Origin: CAZEDU01 sp964511185
Lineage (GTDB): Bacteria > Myxococcota > Myxococcia > Myxococcales > Myxococcaceae
DNA length: 21,788 bases
Assembly: GCA_964511185.1 (NCBI GenBank)
Contig: CAZEDU010000086.1
Coordinates: forward strand, 1 to 21,788
Reading direction: 5' to 3'
This document shows, piece by piece, positions 1 to 8,232 of this stretch (positions are counted from its first letter, which is position 1; each line of letters begins with the position of its first letter). Below the pieces are notes generated by a model. It was not told the origin of the DNA and made no database searches. It saw only the letters and a program-made list of their open reading frames with translations. A program made the translations under genes and the position numbers.

Positions 1-1
1 G

Positions 2-664
2 GTGAACGGCCAGCTCCACGAGCCGATGGAGCTGCTCATCTGCGACGTGCCCGAGACCGCCGTCGGCGTGGTGACCGAGCGGCTGGGGCCCCGCAAGGGG
101 CGCATGGTCGACATGACCCAGCTCGGCAGCGGCCGCACCCGGCTGTCGTACCGCATCCCGGCGCGCGGGCTGGTCGGCTTTCGCAGCGAGTTCCTCACCA
201 TCACCCGCGGCGAAGGCATCATGTCGAGCCAGTTCGACGGCTACGAGCCGTGGATGGGCCACATCGCCCGCAGGGCCCAAGGGGCCATCATCTCCGACCG
301 CCAGGGCGACACCGTGCCCTACGCGCTCTTCTCGATTCAGGAGCGCGGCACGCTCTTCGTCGGCCCGGGCGTGCAGATCTACGAGGGGATGATCATCGGG
401 CAGCACGCGCATCCGTCGGACCTGAACGTGAACGCCTGCCGCGAGAAGAAGCTGACCAACATCCGCGCCGCCGGCCGCGACGAGAACGTCATCCTCTCGC
501 CGCCCAAGACCATGTCGCTCGAGGAGTCGCTCGAGTGGATCGCCCCCGACGAGCTGGTCGAGGTGACGCCCAAGTCCGTGCGCATGCGCAAGAAGATGTT
601 GGCGGTGGGCGACCGGTACCGCGCCGACCGCGACCGCAAACGTGAGATGGAAGCCGACCAGTAG
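2..664 (+). CDS. typA: GTPase BipA/TypA, C-terminal part (5' end outside window)
   Basis: The frame is open from the first bases, so this is the C-terminal ~220 residues of a protein that is normally about 600 residues long. The GTPase and EF-G-like domains lie outside the window. Visible are the elongation-factor domain V-like region (EPMELLICDVPE), the stretch PARGLVGFRSEFLT, the BipA-specific C-terminal domain with QERGTLFVGPGVQIYEGMII, and the ending DELVEVTPKSVRMRKKML. These match the E. coli BipA C-terminus closely in order and spacing. BipA is a ribosome-associated translational GTPase needed in 50S biogenesis and stress or cold growth; that is family knowledge. It ends with TAG at 662-664, 63 nt before the ABC transporter gene on the same strand. 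A GTG at 2-4 is an internal codon, not the true start. Confidence 0.95.
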   Translation: MNGQLHEPMELLICDVPETAVGVVTERLGPRKGRMVDMTQLGSGRTRLSYRIPARGLVGFRSEFLTITRGEGIMSSQFDGYEPWMGHIARRAQGAIISDRQGDTVPYALFSIQERGTLFVGPGVQIYEGMIIGQHAHPSDLNVNACREKKLTNIRAAGRDENVILSPPKTMSLEESLEWIAPDELVEVTPKSVRMRKKMLAVGDRYRADRDRKREMEADQ

Positions 665-688
665 GCTCCGCTTGAATAACTGCAAAGC

Positions 689-713
689 AGCGGGCGGGCC
701 CGCGGGGCCGCCG
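689..713 (+). other. GC-rich hairpin region between typA and the ABC gene
   Basis: The 63-nt gap after typA contains a perfect 10-bp palindrome, GCGGGCCCGC, at 694-703 inside a longer G/C-only run. It could act as a weak or Rho-assisted terminator of typA, but no T tract follows it, so intrinsic termination is not supported. No convincing promoter elements for the downstream ABC gene were seen here. Confidence 0.25.
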
Positions 714-727
714 TTAGGCTGTCTGGC

Positions 728-2485
728 GTGACAAGAGCCGCGCGCAAGAGGCCGTCCGCCCAGTCCTTGCGGCGCATCCTCGAGCTCGCCCGGCCCGAGT
801 GGCGCCGGCTCGCGGTCGGCACGGTCGCGCTCGCGGTCGGCAGCGCGATGGCGCTCAGCTACCCCCAAGCGGTTCGGCTGATCGTCGACCAGGCGCTGGC
901 CGGGAAAGACCTGACCTTCATCAACCAGGCCGCGCTGGCGATGGTGGCGATCGCGCTGGTGCAAGGCGTGGCCACCGCGATTCGCTTCTACGCCTTCAGC
1001 ACCACCGGCGAGCGGACGGTGTCGCGGCTGCGCAGGCGCGTCTACGAGAACCTGCTCACGCAAGAGGTCGCGTTCTTCGACGAGCGCCGGACGGGCGAGC
1101 TGACCAACCGGCTCTCCTCGGACGCGAGCGTCCTGCAGTCGGCGGTGAGCGCGAACATCTCGATGGCGCTTAGGAACGCGGCGCAGGTGTTGGGCGGCGT
1201 CGCGCTGCTCGCGGTCACCTCGCCTTCCCTGACATTGCTGATGCTCGCGGTGGTGCCGCCGGTCGCGCTCGGGGCGGTCGCGTACGGCCGCCGCGTCCGC
1301 AAGCTCGCCCGCGAGGTGCAGGACGCGCTCGCGCGCTCCAACGAGGTCGCGGAGGAGAGCCTGTCGGGCATTCGAACCGTTCGGTCGTTCGCGGCCGAGG
1401 CGGCGGAGGCGAAGCGCTACGGGCAGGCGATCGACCAGTCGTACGAGCTGGCGCGCCAGCGGGCGGCGATGGCGTCGACCTTCATGGCCGGCGCCGGGTC
1501 GGCGGCGTTCATCGCGGCGGCGGTGGTGCTCTGGTACGGCGGGCGGCTGATCGTCGAAGGGGCGATGACCGTCGGCGGGCTGACCTCGTTCCTCATCTAC
1601 ACGATGTTCGTCGCGATGGCGTTGGCCTCGCTGTCCGACCTGTGGGCCGAGCTGATGAAGGCGAGCGGCGCGGCCGAGCGCATCTTCGAGCTGATGGACC
1701 GCGCGCCGGTGATCCCCGCGCGCGGCGGGCTGGCGCCGGGCATCGTCCGCGGCGAGGTGTCGTTTCAAGGCGTGCACTTCGCCTACCCGAGCCGGCGCGA
1801 CACGCCGGTGCTGAAAGGCCTCGACCTCACGCTGCGGGCGGGGGAAGTCGTCGCGCTGGTGGGGCCCTCGGGCGCCGGTAAGTCGACGGTGGCGGCGCTC
1901 CTCTCGCGGCTCTACGACCCAGACCTTGGGCGCATCTCGCTCGACGGGCATGACCTGCGCGCGCTCGACCCCGAGTGGCTGAGGCGCCAGGTCGGGGTCG
2001 TCTCACAAGAGCCGCTGCTGTTCTCCTGCTCGATCGCCGACAACATCCGGTACGCGCGCCCCGAGGCGACCGAGGCGGAGGTCGAAGCGGCCGCGCGCAC
2101 CGCGAACGCGCACGCGTTCATCGCGAAGTTCCCGGACGGCTACCGCACCCAGGTCGGCGAGCGCGGCGTCCAGCTCTCGGGCGGGCAGCGGCAGCGCGTG
2201 GCGATCGCCCGAGCGGTGCTGAAGGACCCCAAGATCCTCGTGCTCGACGAGGCGACCAGCGCGCTGGACGCCGAGAGTGAGCACCTGGTGCAGGAGGCGC
2301 TCGAGCGGCTGATGCAGAACCGCACGACGCTGATCATCGCGCACCGGCTGTCGACGGTGGTGAACGCGAACCGCGTGGTGGTGCTGGAGGGCGGCGCGGT
2401 GGTGCAGAGCGGAACGCACCGGGCGCTGCTCGAGCAGGAAGGGCTGTACCGCAAGCTGGTGGAGCGCCAGTTCGTCGCGGCCTGA
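728..2485 (+). CDS. MsbA/LmrA-type ABC exporter half-transporter (membrane + ATPase domains)
   Basis: A 585-residue protein with an N-terminal six-helix exporter membrane domain (about residues 20-310) fused to an ATPase domain (about 340-580). This is the usual size and order for homodimeric ABCB-type exporters. ATPase motifs are complete: Walker A GPSGAGKST (379-387), Q-loop SQEPLLF, signature LSGGQRQR (from 483), Walker B ILVLDEA (from 503) with the catalytic Glu, D-loop SALD and switch His 539 (IIAHRLS). The family moves lipids, lipid A precursors, peptides or drugs out of the cytoplasm at ATP cost. Nothing here fixes the substrate, so msbA is not assigned. The start is GTG at 728 with no clear Shine-Dalgarno sequence. 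The stop at 2483-2485 lies 5 nt from the stop of the convergent minus-strand gene. Confidence 0.93.
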   Translation: MTRAARKRPSAQSLRRILELARPEWRRLAVGTVALAVGSAMALSYPQAVRLIVDQALAGKDLTFINQAALAMVAIALVQGVATAIRFYAFSTTGERTVSRLRRRVYENLLTQEVAFFDERRTGELTNRLSSDASVLQSAVSANISMALRNAAQVLGGVALLAVTSPSLTLLMLAVVPPVALGAVAYGRRVRKLAREVQDALARSNEVAEESLSGIRTVRSFAAEAAEAKRYGQAIDQSYELARQRAAMASTFMAGAGSAAFIAAAVVLWYGGRLIVEGAMTVGGLTSFLIYTMFVAMALASLSDLWAELMKASGAAERIFELMDRAPVIPARGGLAPGIVRGEVSFQGVHFAYPSRRDTPVLKGLDLTLRAGEVVALVGPSGAGKSTVAALLSRLYDPDLGRISLDGHDLRALDPEWLRRQVGVVSQEPLLFSCSIADNIRYARPEATEAEVEAAARTANAHAFIAKFPDGYRTQVGERGVQLSGGQRQRVAIARAVLKDPKILVLDEATSALDAESEHLVQEALERLMQNRTTLIIAHRLSTVVNANRVVVLEGGAVVQSGTHRALLEQEGLYRKLVERQFVAA

Positions 2486-2490
2486 CTTTT

Positions 2491-4362
2491 TTAGACCAGC
2501 ACCAGCTCTTCGCCGCCGAGCGCCATGTCGGCGATGACGTCTTCGGTCTTGCGCTTGCGCTCGTCGGAGAGCTCGGAGACCAGCGCGAGCACCTGCGGGT
2601 GGCTCATGATGATCTGATCGAAGTCCTCCCGCGGCAGCCGCAGCAACGAAGTGCGGCGCGTCGAGGTGACGGTCGCGCTGGCGGGCGCGCGCTGCAAGAG
2701 CGACATCTCGCCGAACAGCTCGCCTTCCTTGAGCTTGGCGAGCGCCTGGCCCGCCTTGGTGACCTCCACCTCGCCCGAGAGGATGAGGTAGAGCCCGTCG
2801 GACTTCTCGCCTTCGCGGATGATGGCCTCGCCCTTCGCGACGTCGCGCGCGCGGAAGCGCTGGACCAGGTCCCGCCGGTCGCTCTTGCTGAACGACTGGA
2901 AGAGCGCCGAGCTGTTCATCACGTTCGCCAGGAGCCGCTGCCGCACGAACTTCTTCAGCGCCTGCGCCACCTGCGGGTGGCGGGCCGAGAGCTGGCCCAG
3001 CACCGCCGCGGAGATCTCGAGCAGCTGCGTGTCCTCCGACGTGCTCTCGACCGACGCGCCGCGGGGCGCCTCGGACAGGAGCGCCATCTCGCCGAAGAAG
3101 GCCCCCTCGCTCAGGGCCGCCAGCTCGCTGCGCTTGCCCTGGTCCTCGCGAAACACGCGCACCGTGCCCGCGCAGATGACGAAGAACGAGTCGCCGCTCG
3201 AGCCCTGCTGGAAGATGCGCTCGTTCACGCCGAAGCGCCGCAGCGGGCAGCGCTCGAACAGCTCGATGAACGCGTCGGGCGGCAGGTCCGAGAAGAGCGG
3301 AATCTTCGGCAGCGCGTCGGGCGATGGCTTGCTCGGCTCGTCCGGCATCTCGAGCGCCTCTTCGATGCTCCCGGCCGGCTCCCCGCGCTGCCGGGCGCCC
3401 AGCTCGGCCGCGTTCTCGACGGCGTGCAGGAGCGAGTCGCCCTGGGTCTGGACCTTCGAAAGCCCCTGCGACAGGAGTGACTCGACGTCGACCTCGAGCT
3501 CGTCGAACTGCGCGAGCGCCGCCTCCAACCCGGTCGGCTGGGCGGGGCGCGGCGCGGGTGCCTGGCGGGGCTTCAAGCCTGGCGGCGCCGCAGCCATCGG
3601 CCTTTGCACGACCGTTGCGGGCGGCGGCGCCTTCGGCGGCGGGCTGGGCGCGGGCTCCGGGGGATGGAGCTGCAGCTCCGGCGGGAGCTCCGCCGACAAG
3701 TCGAACGCCTTCGGCCCGTCGGCCGAGAGCCCCTGGCCGGACCGCATGATCTCGGGCTCGGGCTCGGGCTCCACCAGCTCGAGCTCCGCCTCCGGCTCGG
3801 CGCTCGTCGACTCCACCTCGATGGTGACCTCGGAGGGCGCAGGCTCGAGCTCCACCGCACGCGTGGGGGCGGCGGCGGTAGATTCGAGCTCCAGGATCTC
3901 CCCTGGCGCCGCGTCGGCCGGGGCGGGATCGAGCTCGATGGCGTCGGGGCGCGTGGTGGGCGACGGCGGATCCTCGAGCGCGATCGGCGCGTGACGGCCG
4001 CGCGGGGGCGCGGCGGCGGCATCGGCGCGCGGCGCCGGCGCGCCCGACTTCCGTGCGTACAGGTCTGCGAGCATCTGCTGCACGCCGTTGTGGCCCGGCT
4101 CCAGCTCGAGGATCAGCTTGCTCGCCGCGATCGCGCGCGGCAGGAAGCCGTCCTTCGCGAACTGCTCGGCGGCCGACTTGTACGAGTCGATCGCCTTCGC
4201 CTTGTCGCCGGACTTCGCCCACGCGTCGCCCATGCGCAGCTTCGCCTGCGTGTCCCGCGGATCCTTCTTGCAGAACTCGGCGTACAGCTCGGCCGCCTTG
4301 GCGAACTTCCCCTTCGAGAATGCTTCGGCCGCCTTCTCCTTCACCTTGCGCAGGTCGGTCAC
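2491..4362 (-). CDS. TPR protein with two cyclic-nucleotide-binding domains
   Basis: A 623-residue cytoplasmic protein without signal peptide or membrane segment. Residues 1 to about 100 form TPR-like helix pairs (AEAFSKGKFAKAAELYAEF, then KAKAIDSYKSAAEQF). Residues ~105-330 are a low-complexity Pro/Ala/Glu-rich acidic linker. Two cNMP-binding beta-barrels follow (about 355-475 and 480-600). The first has a normal phosphate-binding cassette, GEMALLSEAPRGAS, with Glu425 and Arg434. The second reads GEMSLLQRAPASAT, with Ala561 where the phosphate-binding Arg belongs, so it probably does not bind cAMP or cGMP in the standard way. There is no helix-turn-helix, so it is not a Crp/Fnr transcription factor. 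The GTG start overlaps the TGA of the upstream HEAT lipoprotein gene by 4 nt, which points to translational coupling. Its role is unknown; a scaffold or signalling role is inferred. Confidence 0.85.
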   Translation of the reverse strand: MTDLRKVKEKAAEAFSKGKFAKAAELYAEFCKKDPRDTQAKLRMGDAWAKSGDKAKAIDSYKSAAEQFAKDGFLPRAIAASKLILELEPGHNGVQQMLADLYARKSGAPAPRADAAAAPPRGRHAPIALEDPPSPTTRPDAIELDPAPADAAPGEILELESTAAAPTRAVELEPAPSEVTIEVESTSAEPEAELELVEPEPEPEIMRSGQGLSADGPKAFDLSAELPPELQLHPPEPAPSPPPKAPPPATVVQRPMAAAPPGLKPRQAPAPRPAQPTGLEAALAQFDELEVDVESLLSQGLSKVQTQGDSLLHAVENAAELGARQRGEPAGSIEEALEMPDEPSKPSPDALPKIPLFSDLPPDAFIELFERCPLRRFGVNERIFQQGSSGDSFFVICAGTVRVFREDQGKRSELAALSEGAFFGEMALLSEAPRGASVESTSEDTQLLEISAAVLGQLSARHPQVAQALKKFVRQRLLANVMNSSALFQSFSKSDRRDLVQRFRARDVAKGEAIIREGEKSDGLYLILSGEVEVTKAGQALAKLKEGELFGEMSLLQRAPASATVTSTRRTSLLRLPREDFDQIIMSHPQVLALVSELSDERKRKTEDVIADMALGGEELVLV

Positions 4363-6482
4363 TTCGGCGCCTCCGGGCTCACGCTCGCCATGCGCGAGAG
4401 CGCCTCGGAGGCGGCCTCGCGCACCTTGCGGTAGTAGTCACTCTTCAAGGCATCGAGCGGCTCGGCGAACGCCGCTCCCCCCACCTGACCGAGCGCCTCG
4501 GCGGCGGCGGCACGAACGTCGGGGCTGTCGTGGTACAGGTCGCGCGCGATCGTCTCGGCGGCCGAGACGTCCTTCAAGGCGCCCAGCACCCAGAGCACGT
4601 CGCGCCGCGCCACCGCGCCCGGATCGCTCAGGTAGGCCACCAGGGGCGCTACCGCGCGCTTCGCGTTGAGCCGGCCCAGCAGGTTCGCCGCCAACCCCGC
4701 ATCCGGTCCGCCCTCCCGGACGACGGCCATCAGGGCCTCGGGCGCGATGCCGCGCGGCCCTTCCCTGTCGAGCGACTCGAGCAGGGACATGCGATCCACC
4801 CCCACGAGCAGGAGCGCTTCGCCGATCTCCTTCTGGCCCTCCGGATGCCGCGCCAGCGCGTCCGCCACGATGCCTTGGACCTCCCGGACCGGGTCGGCGA
4901 GTCCCACCTTCGCCTGCGCCACGCCCTGGGCCCCCAGGTGCGCGAGCCCCGCCAACGCGTGCGCGCGCAGCGCGTGCGAAGGGTCCTTCACGAACCGCTC
5001 GAGCAGCTCGCGCGCGCCGGGCGCCTCGAGCGCGCCCAGCGCCTCCAGCCCCGCCGCGAGCAGCCGCAGCCGATCGATCGCCGCGTCGTCGATGAGATCG
5101 AGCGGCGGCAGCGGCGGCGGCCCGGCCCTTCCGGCCTCGCGCGCCTTGGCTTCGTTGAGCGCCTTCACGCGCGCCATCAGCTCCACGAGCTTGGCCGCGC
5201 GCTCGCGGGCCGCCGGATCCCCTTCGGCGGCCACCAGGTTCGGCCCGAACTGGGCGCCGAACTGCTTGGGCAGCTCCGGGATCCAATCCTGCCGAACGTC
5301 CTCCAGCGACTTGATCTCCTGATCCACGAGCTTGGCGATCGCCTCGGCCGCCGAGGCGTCCCCCAGCGCGGTCAGCGCCTCGACCGCGAGCAGCCGCACC
5401 GACGTGTCTTGCCACGAGAGGAGCGCGGCCACCTTCGGCGCGGCGGCCTTCGCCGTCGGCCCCAGGCCCCGGAGCGCGACGAGCGCGGCCGGCGCCGAGC
5501 TGGCCTGCCGCAGCTTCTCCGCGATGGGCTCCAAGGGACATCCGCCCCGCGCGCGCATCACCCGCGCGGCGAGCAAGGCCTCGTCGGACGCGGACGACAC
5601 CGCGACCGAGCAGAGCGCCGCGTCCGTGTCGTCCCCGCGCGGCAAGGCGATGATCGCGCGCGTCGCCTCGGCGCTGGCGGAGCTGCGATCGACCGCCGCC
5701 TCCTGGAGCCGGGGGAGCGCCGACGCGTCCTGCAGCCGGTTCAGCGCCTCGCAGGCCGCCTCGCGCAGCTCGGGGAAGTTCTCCTTGAGCAGCTCGGCGA
5801 TCGGCCCCACCGCGCGCTTGTCGCCAGCGTAGCCCAGCCCGCGCGCCGCGGCGGCGGCCAACACGACCTGGTTGTCCTTGAGCAGCGGCACCAGGCGGTT
5901 GACCGCCTCGGGCCGGCCGCTCTTGCCGATGCTCTCCGCGGCGCCGACGCGCTCCGACAGCATGCCCTCGGTGAGCGCTTGGAGGTTCCGCTCCCAGGTG
6001 TGCTGCGCCTCCATCGCCACCGCCGAGGCCATCGCGCCCGGAACGTTCGCGGCCTTGAGCGCCTGCACGATGACGCTCCGGGTCTCTCTGCCGCGGCGGC
6101 CGTACTGCAGCGTGAGGTACCCCTTCGCTTTCTCGTTGCGGATCTCGGCGAGCGCCATGGCGGCGGCCGCCTGGACTTGCTCGTTGGGATCGCCCAGCGC
6201 CTCGCCGAGGATGTCCACCACGCGCGGGTCCTGGCTCTTGCCCAAGGCGGTCATCGCCTCGGCCCGGACGATGGCGACCGGGTCGCGCGCGGCTTGCGTG
6301 AAGAGGACCAGATCTTCCGGCTGGGCTTTCTCAGAGAGCTTTCGCACCGCCAGCGCCCGCTCGTCGGGCTTGCTGCTCTGCAGATCCGCCAAGAGGCGAT
6401 CTCGGCCGCCCTCGCAGCCCGCGCAGACGACGGCGATCGCGAGCGCGGCGGCGGTGAAACCAGTCACCCGGGTCGATGGCAT
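4359..6482 (-). CDS. HEAT-repeat (PBS-lyase-like) lipoprotein
   Basis: A 707-residue protein beginning with a signal sequence that ends in a lipobox-like VCAGC, with Cys23 as the probable lipidated residue. The -3 residue is Cys rather than Leu, so the box is imperfect. The rest is almost wholly helical HEAT repeats of about 30-35 residues, recognisable by recurring patterns such as AVRKLSEKAQPEDL, AMTALGKSQDPRVVDILG, AAAMALAEI and AAEALGQVGG. HEAT arrays are protein-binding scaffolds and show no catalytic residues here. The product is probably tethered to a membrane facing the periplasm. The gene sits 14 nt after rluB and overlaps the next gene by 4 nt (GTGA), so it is very likely translated from the same message. 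The ATG start has no clear Shine-Dalgarno sequence. Function is unknown. Confidence 0.85.
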   Translation of the reverse strand: MPSTRVTGFTAAALAIAVVCAGCEGGRDRLLADLQSSKPDERALAVRKLSEKAQPEDLVLFTQAARDPVAIVRAEAMTALGKSQDPRVVDILGEALGDPNEQVQAAAAMALAEIRNEKAKGYLTLQYGRRGRETRSVIVQALKAANVPGAMASAVAMEAQHTWERNLQALTEGMLSERVGAAESIGKSGRPEAVNRLVPLLKDNQVVLAAAAARGLGYAGDKRAVGPIAELLKENFPELREAACEALNRLQDASALPRLQEAAVDRSSASAEATRAIIALPRGDDTDAALCSVAVSSASDEALLAARVMRARGGCPLEPIAEKLRQASSAPAALVALRGLGPTAKAAAPKVAALLSWQDTSVRLLAVEALTALGDASAAEAIAKLVDQEIKSLEDVRQDWIPELPKQFGAQFGPNLVAAEGDPAARERAAKLVELMARVKALNEAKAREAGRAGPPPLPPLDLIDDAAIDRLRLLAAGLEALGALEAPGARELLERFVKDPSHALRAHALAGLAHLGAQGVAQAKVGLADPVREVQGIVADALARHPEGQKEIGEALLLVGVDRMSLLESLDREGPRGIAPEALMAVVREGGPDAGLAANLLGRLNAKRAVAPLVAYLSDPGAVARRDVLWVLGALKDVSAAETIARDLYHDSPDVRAAAAEALGQVGGAAFAEPLDALKSDYYRKVREAASEALSRMASVSPEAPK

Positions 6483-6496
6483 CGAGCGGGGTTATA

Positions 6497-7276
6497 TCAG
6501 CCGCGCCCATGGCGGCGAGGCGGCAGCTGGAGCACCGGCTCATCCGTTTTCTGGCCGGCGGCGAAGTCGCGGATGCGCGCGACCTCGTCGGCGGTGAGCA
6601 CTCGAAACCCTCCCGGCGGAAGGTCGCCCAGCCCCAAGCCGCCGTAGGCCGGGCGAAACAGCCGCACCACCGGATGGCCGATCGCCGCGAACAGCCGCTT
6701 GACCAGGTGATGGCGCCCTTCGGTCACCACCATCAGCATCCAGGTGTTCTTCTCCGCGGGCTCGAAGACCTCGACGCGCGTCGGCTTCGCCATGCCGTCC
6801 TCGAGCCGCACGCCGCCGCGCAGCTTCTCGAGCGCCTGCTCGGAGGGCGTGCCTTTGACCTTGGCCAGGTAGGTGCGCGGCACCTCGAAGCGCGGGTGCA
6901 TGAGGCGGTTCGCCAGCTCGCCGTCGTTGGTGAGCAGCAGCGCCCCTTCCGCGTCGTAGTCGAGCCGGCCGACGGGAAAGAGCCGGACGTCGGGCAGCTC
7001 CTTCTTCAGCAGCTCGACCACCGTGGCGCGGCCTTGCGGGTCCTCGGCGGTGGTCACCGTGCCGTACGGCTTGTGGAGCAGCACGTAGACCCGCGCCTCG
7101 GAGGCCTCCACGCGGCGGCCGTCGACCTCGACCCGGTCGGTCGGCTCGACCTTGGTGCCGAGCGTGGTGACCGGCTTGCCGTTGACCTTCACCCGGCCCG
7201 CGGTGATGAGCGCCTCCGCGTGGCGGCGCGAGGCCACCCCGCTGCGCGAGAGGAACTTTTGGAGCCGCTCGGCCAC
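6497..7276 (-). CDS. rluB: 23S rRNA pseudouridine synthase, RsuA/RluB/RluE/RluF family
   Basis: A 259-residue enzyme with an N-terminal S4 RNA-binding domain (residues 1 to about 60; LQKFLSRSGVASRRHAEALI) and a RsuA-type catalytic domain. The catalytic Asp is Asp106 in GRLDYDAEGALLLTNDG, followed by ELANRLMHPRFEVPRTYLAKV. This pattern and the length fit RluB best. RluB converts a uridine in helix 80-region 23S rRNA to pseudouridine, which is knowledge of the E. coli homologue. Family paralogues differ in target site, so the symbol is probable rather than certain. The GTG start overlaps the TAG stop of scpB by one nucleotide (TAGTG), so reinitiation is likely. The scpB-rluB adjacency is common in many bacteria. 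Confidence 0.9.
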   Translation of the reverse strand: MAERLQKFLSRSGVASRRHAEALITAGRVKVNGKPVTTLGTKVEPTDRVEVDGRRVEASEARVYVLLHKPYGTVTTAEDPQGRATVVELLKKELPDVRLFPVGRLDYDAEGALLLTNDGELANRLMHPRFEVPRTYLAKVKGTPSEQALEKLRGGVRLEDGMAKPTRVEVFEPAEKNTWMLMVVTEGRHHLVKRLFAAIGHPVVRLFRPAYGGLGLGDLPPGGFRVLTADEVARIRDFAAGQKTDEPVLQLPPRRHGRG

Positions 7277-8232
7277 TACGCCTCGGGCGTCGGCTTGGCC
7301 GGCGCGGCGGGCTCCTCGGGCTCGGAGCCGCCCAGCACGGTGCGGGCCGCTTTGGTGCGGGTGTCGGCCGTCTGAATCGCCGCCTCGAGCTCGGCGAGCG
7401 CCGCCTCGGAGGCGTCGTTGCTCTCGTCGATGCGCTTCTGGAACGTCGGGTCGGCGAGCTGCGCGACGGTGCCTTCGACGGCGGGCTTCTCGGGCGTTTC
7501 TTTCTCGAGGATCTCCTGGTGCTCCTCGCTGAGCTCCTGGAACTCGCGCAGCGTGGGGAGCGACGCCAGGTCCTTGAGCGCGAAGAACTCGAGGAACTCG
7601 CGGGTCGTGCCGTAGAGGATCGGCCGGCCGACCTCTTCCTTCTTGCCCAGGATCTTGATGAGGCGCCGCTCGAGCAGCGCCTTGATGACCGCGCCCGAGT
7701 CCACGCCGCGGATCTCCTCGACCTCCGGGCGGGTGACCGGCTGGCGGTAGGCGATGATCGCGAGCGTCTCCACGGCGGCGCGGGTGAGCCGCTGCGGCTT
7801 CACGCGCAAAAAGCGCCGCACGTAATCGGAGGACCCGGGGTCGGTGCGCAGCTGCCAGCCGCCGGCGACCTCGTGGAGCACGATGCCGCTGATGCCCTCG
7901 CGGTGAACGCCCTGCAGCTTCTCGAGCGCCTGGAGGATCTTCTCCCGGTCGATGCCGGTGGCCTCGAAGAGCTGGTCGACCGTGAGCGGCTTGTCGGTGA
8001 CGAAGAGCAGGCTCTCGACGACGGTGCGAACGCGCTCGGCCGAGAGCCGCTTGCTCTTCTGGACGATCTTCTCGAACGGCGTCTCCGGCTCGTCGCCCTC
8101 GTCGATGTTGGCCGGCTCGAGCTCTTCGACCTCGGGATCTCCCGCCGGGCCCGCGGTGACCGCGGCGACCTCCGCTTCGGTGAACGGGCCTGGCCCGCCG
8201 GTCACTGCGTCCTTTGGGTTACTTGTAGTCAC
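7276..8232 (-). CDS. scpB: Segregation and condensation protein B (condensin kleisin-associated subunit)
   Basis: A 318-residue protein. Residues ~62-230 are the ScpB tandem winged-helix core, beginning RLSAERVRTVVESLLFVTDK and containing the family signature LAIIAYRQPVTRPEVEEIRG, then GRPILYGTTREFLEFF. ScpB dimers bind the ScpA kleisin of the SMC condensin complex, which organises and segregates chromosomes. An acidic N-terminal extension of about 60 residues and a C-terminal acidic tail of about 80 residues make it longer than the ~190-residue B. subtilis protein. The GTG start lies 14 nt inside the end of scpA, and the stop overlaps the rluB start by 1 nt, so both junctions look translationally coupled. 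SMC itself is not in the window. Confidence 0.93.
   Translation of the reverse strand: MTTSNPKDAVTGGPGPFTEAEVAAVTAGPAGDPEVEELEPANIDEGDEPETPFEKIVQKSKRLSAERVRTVVESLLFVTDKPLTVDQLFEATGIDREKILQALEKLQGVHREGISGIVLHEVAGGWQLRTDPGSSDYVRRFLRVKPQRLTRAAVETLAIIAYRQPVTRPEVEEIRGVDSGAVIKALLERRLIKILGKKEEVGRPILYGTTREFLEFFALKDLASLPTLREFQELSEEHQEILEKETPEKPAVEGTVAQLADPTFQKRIDESNDASEAALAELEAAIQTADTRTKAARTVLGGSEPEEPAAPAKPTPEA

Noticed and set aside
2491..4362. Crp/Fnr-type transcription factor
   Set aside because: There is no helix-turn-helix after either cNMP domain; the protein ends about 20 residues beyond the second barrel.
4053..6647. An 864-codon plus-strand open frame opposite the HEAT gene, and other long shadow frames (for example 16932-18818 plus, 2003-4222 minus)
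   Set aside because: Their translations are Arg/Ala/His-rich and low in complexity, as expected from GC-biased third positions of the real genes opposite. They match no family and lack start signals.
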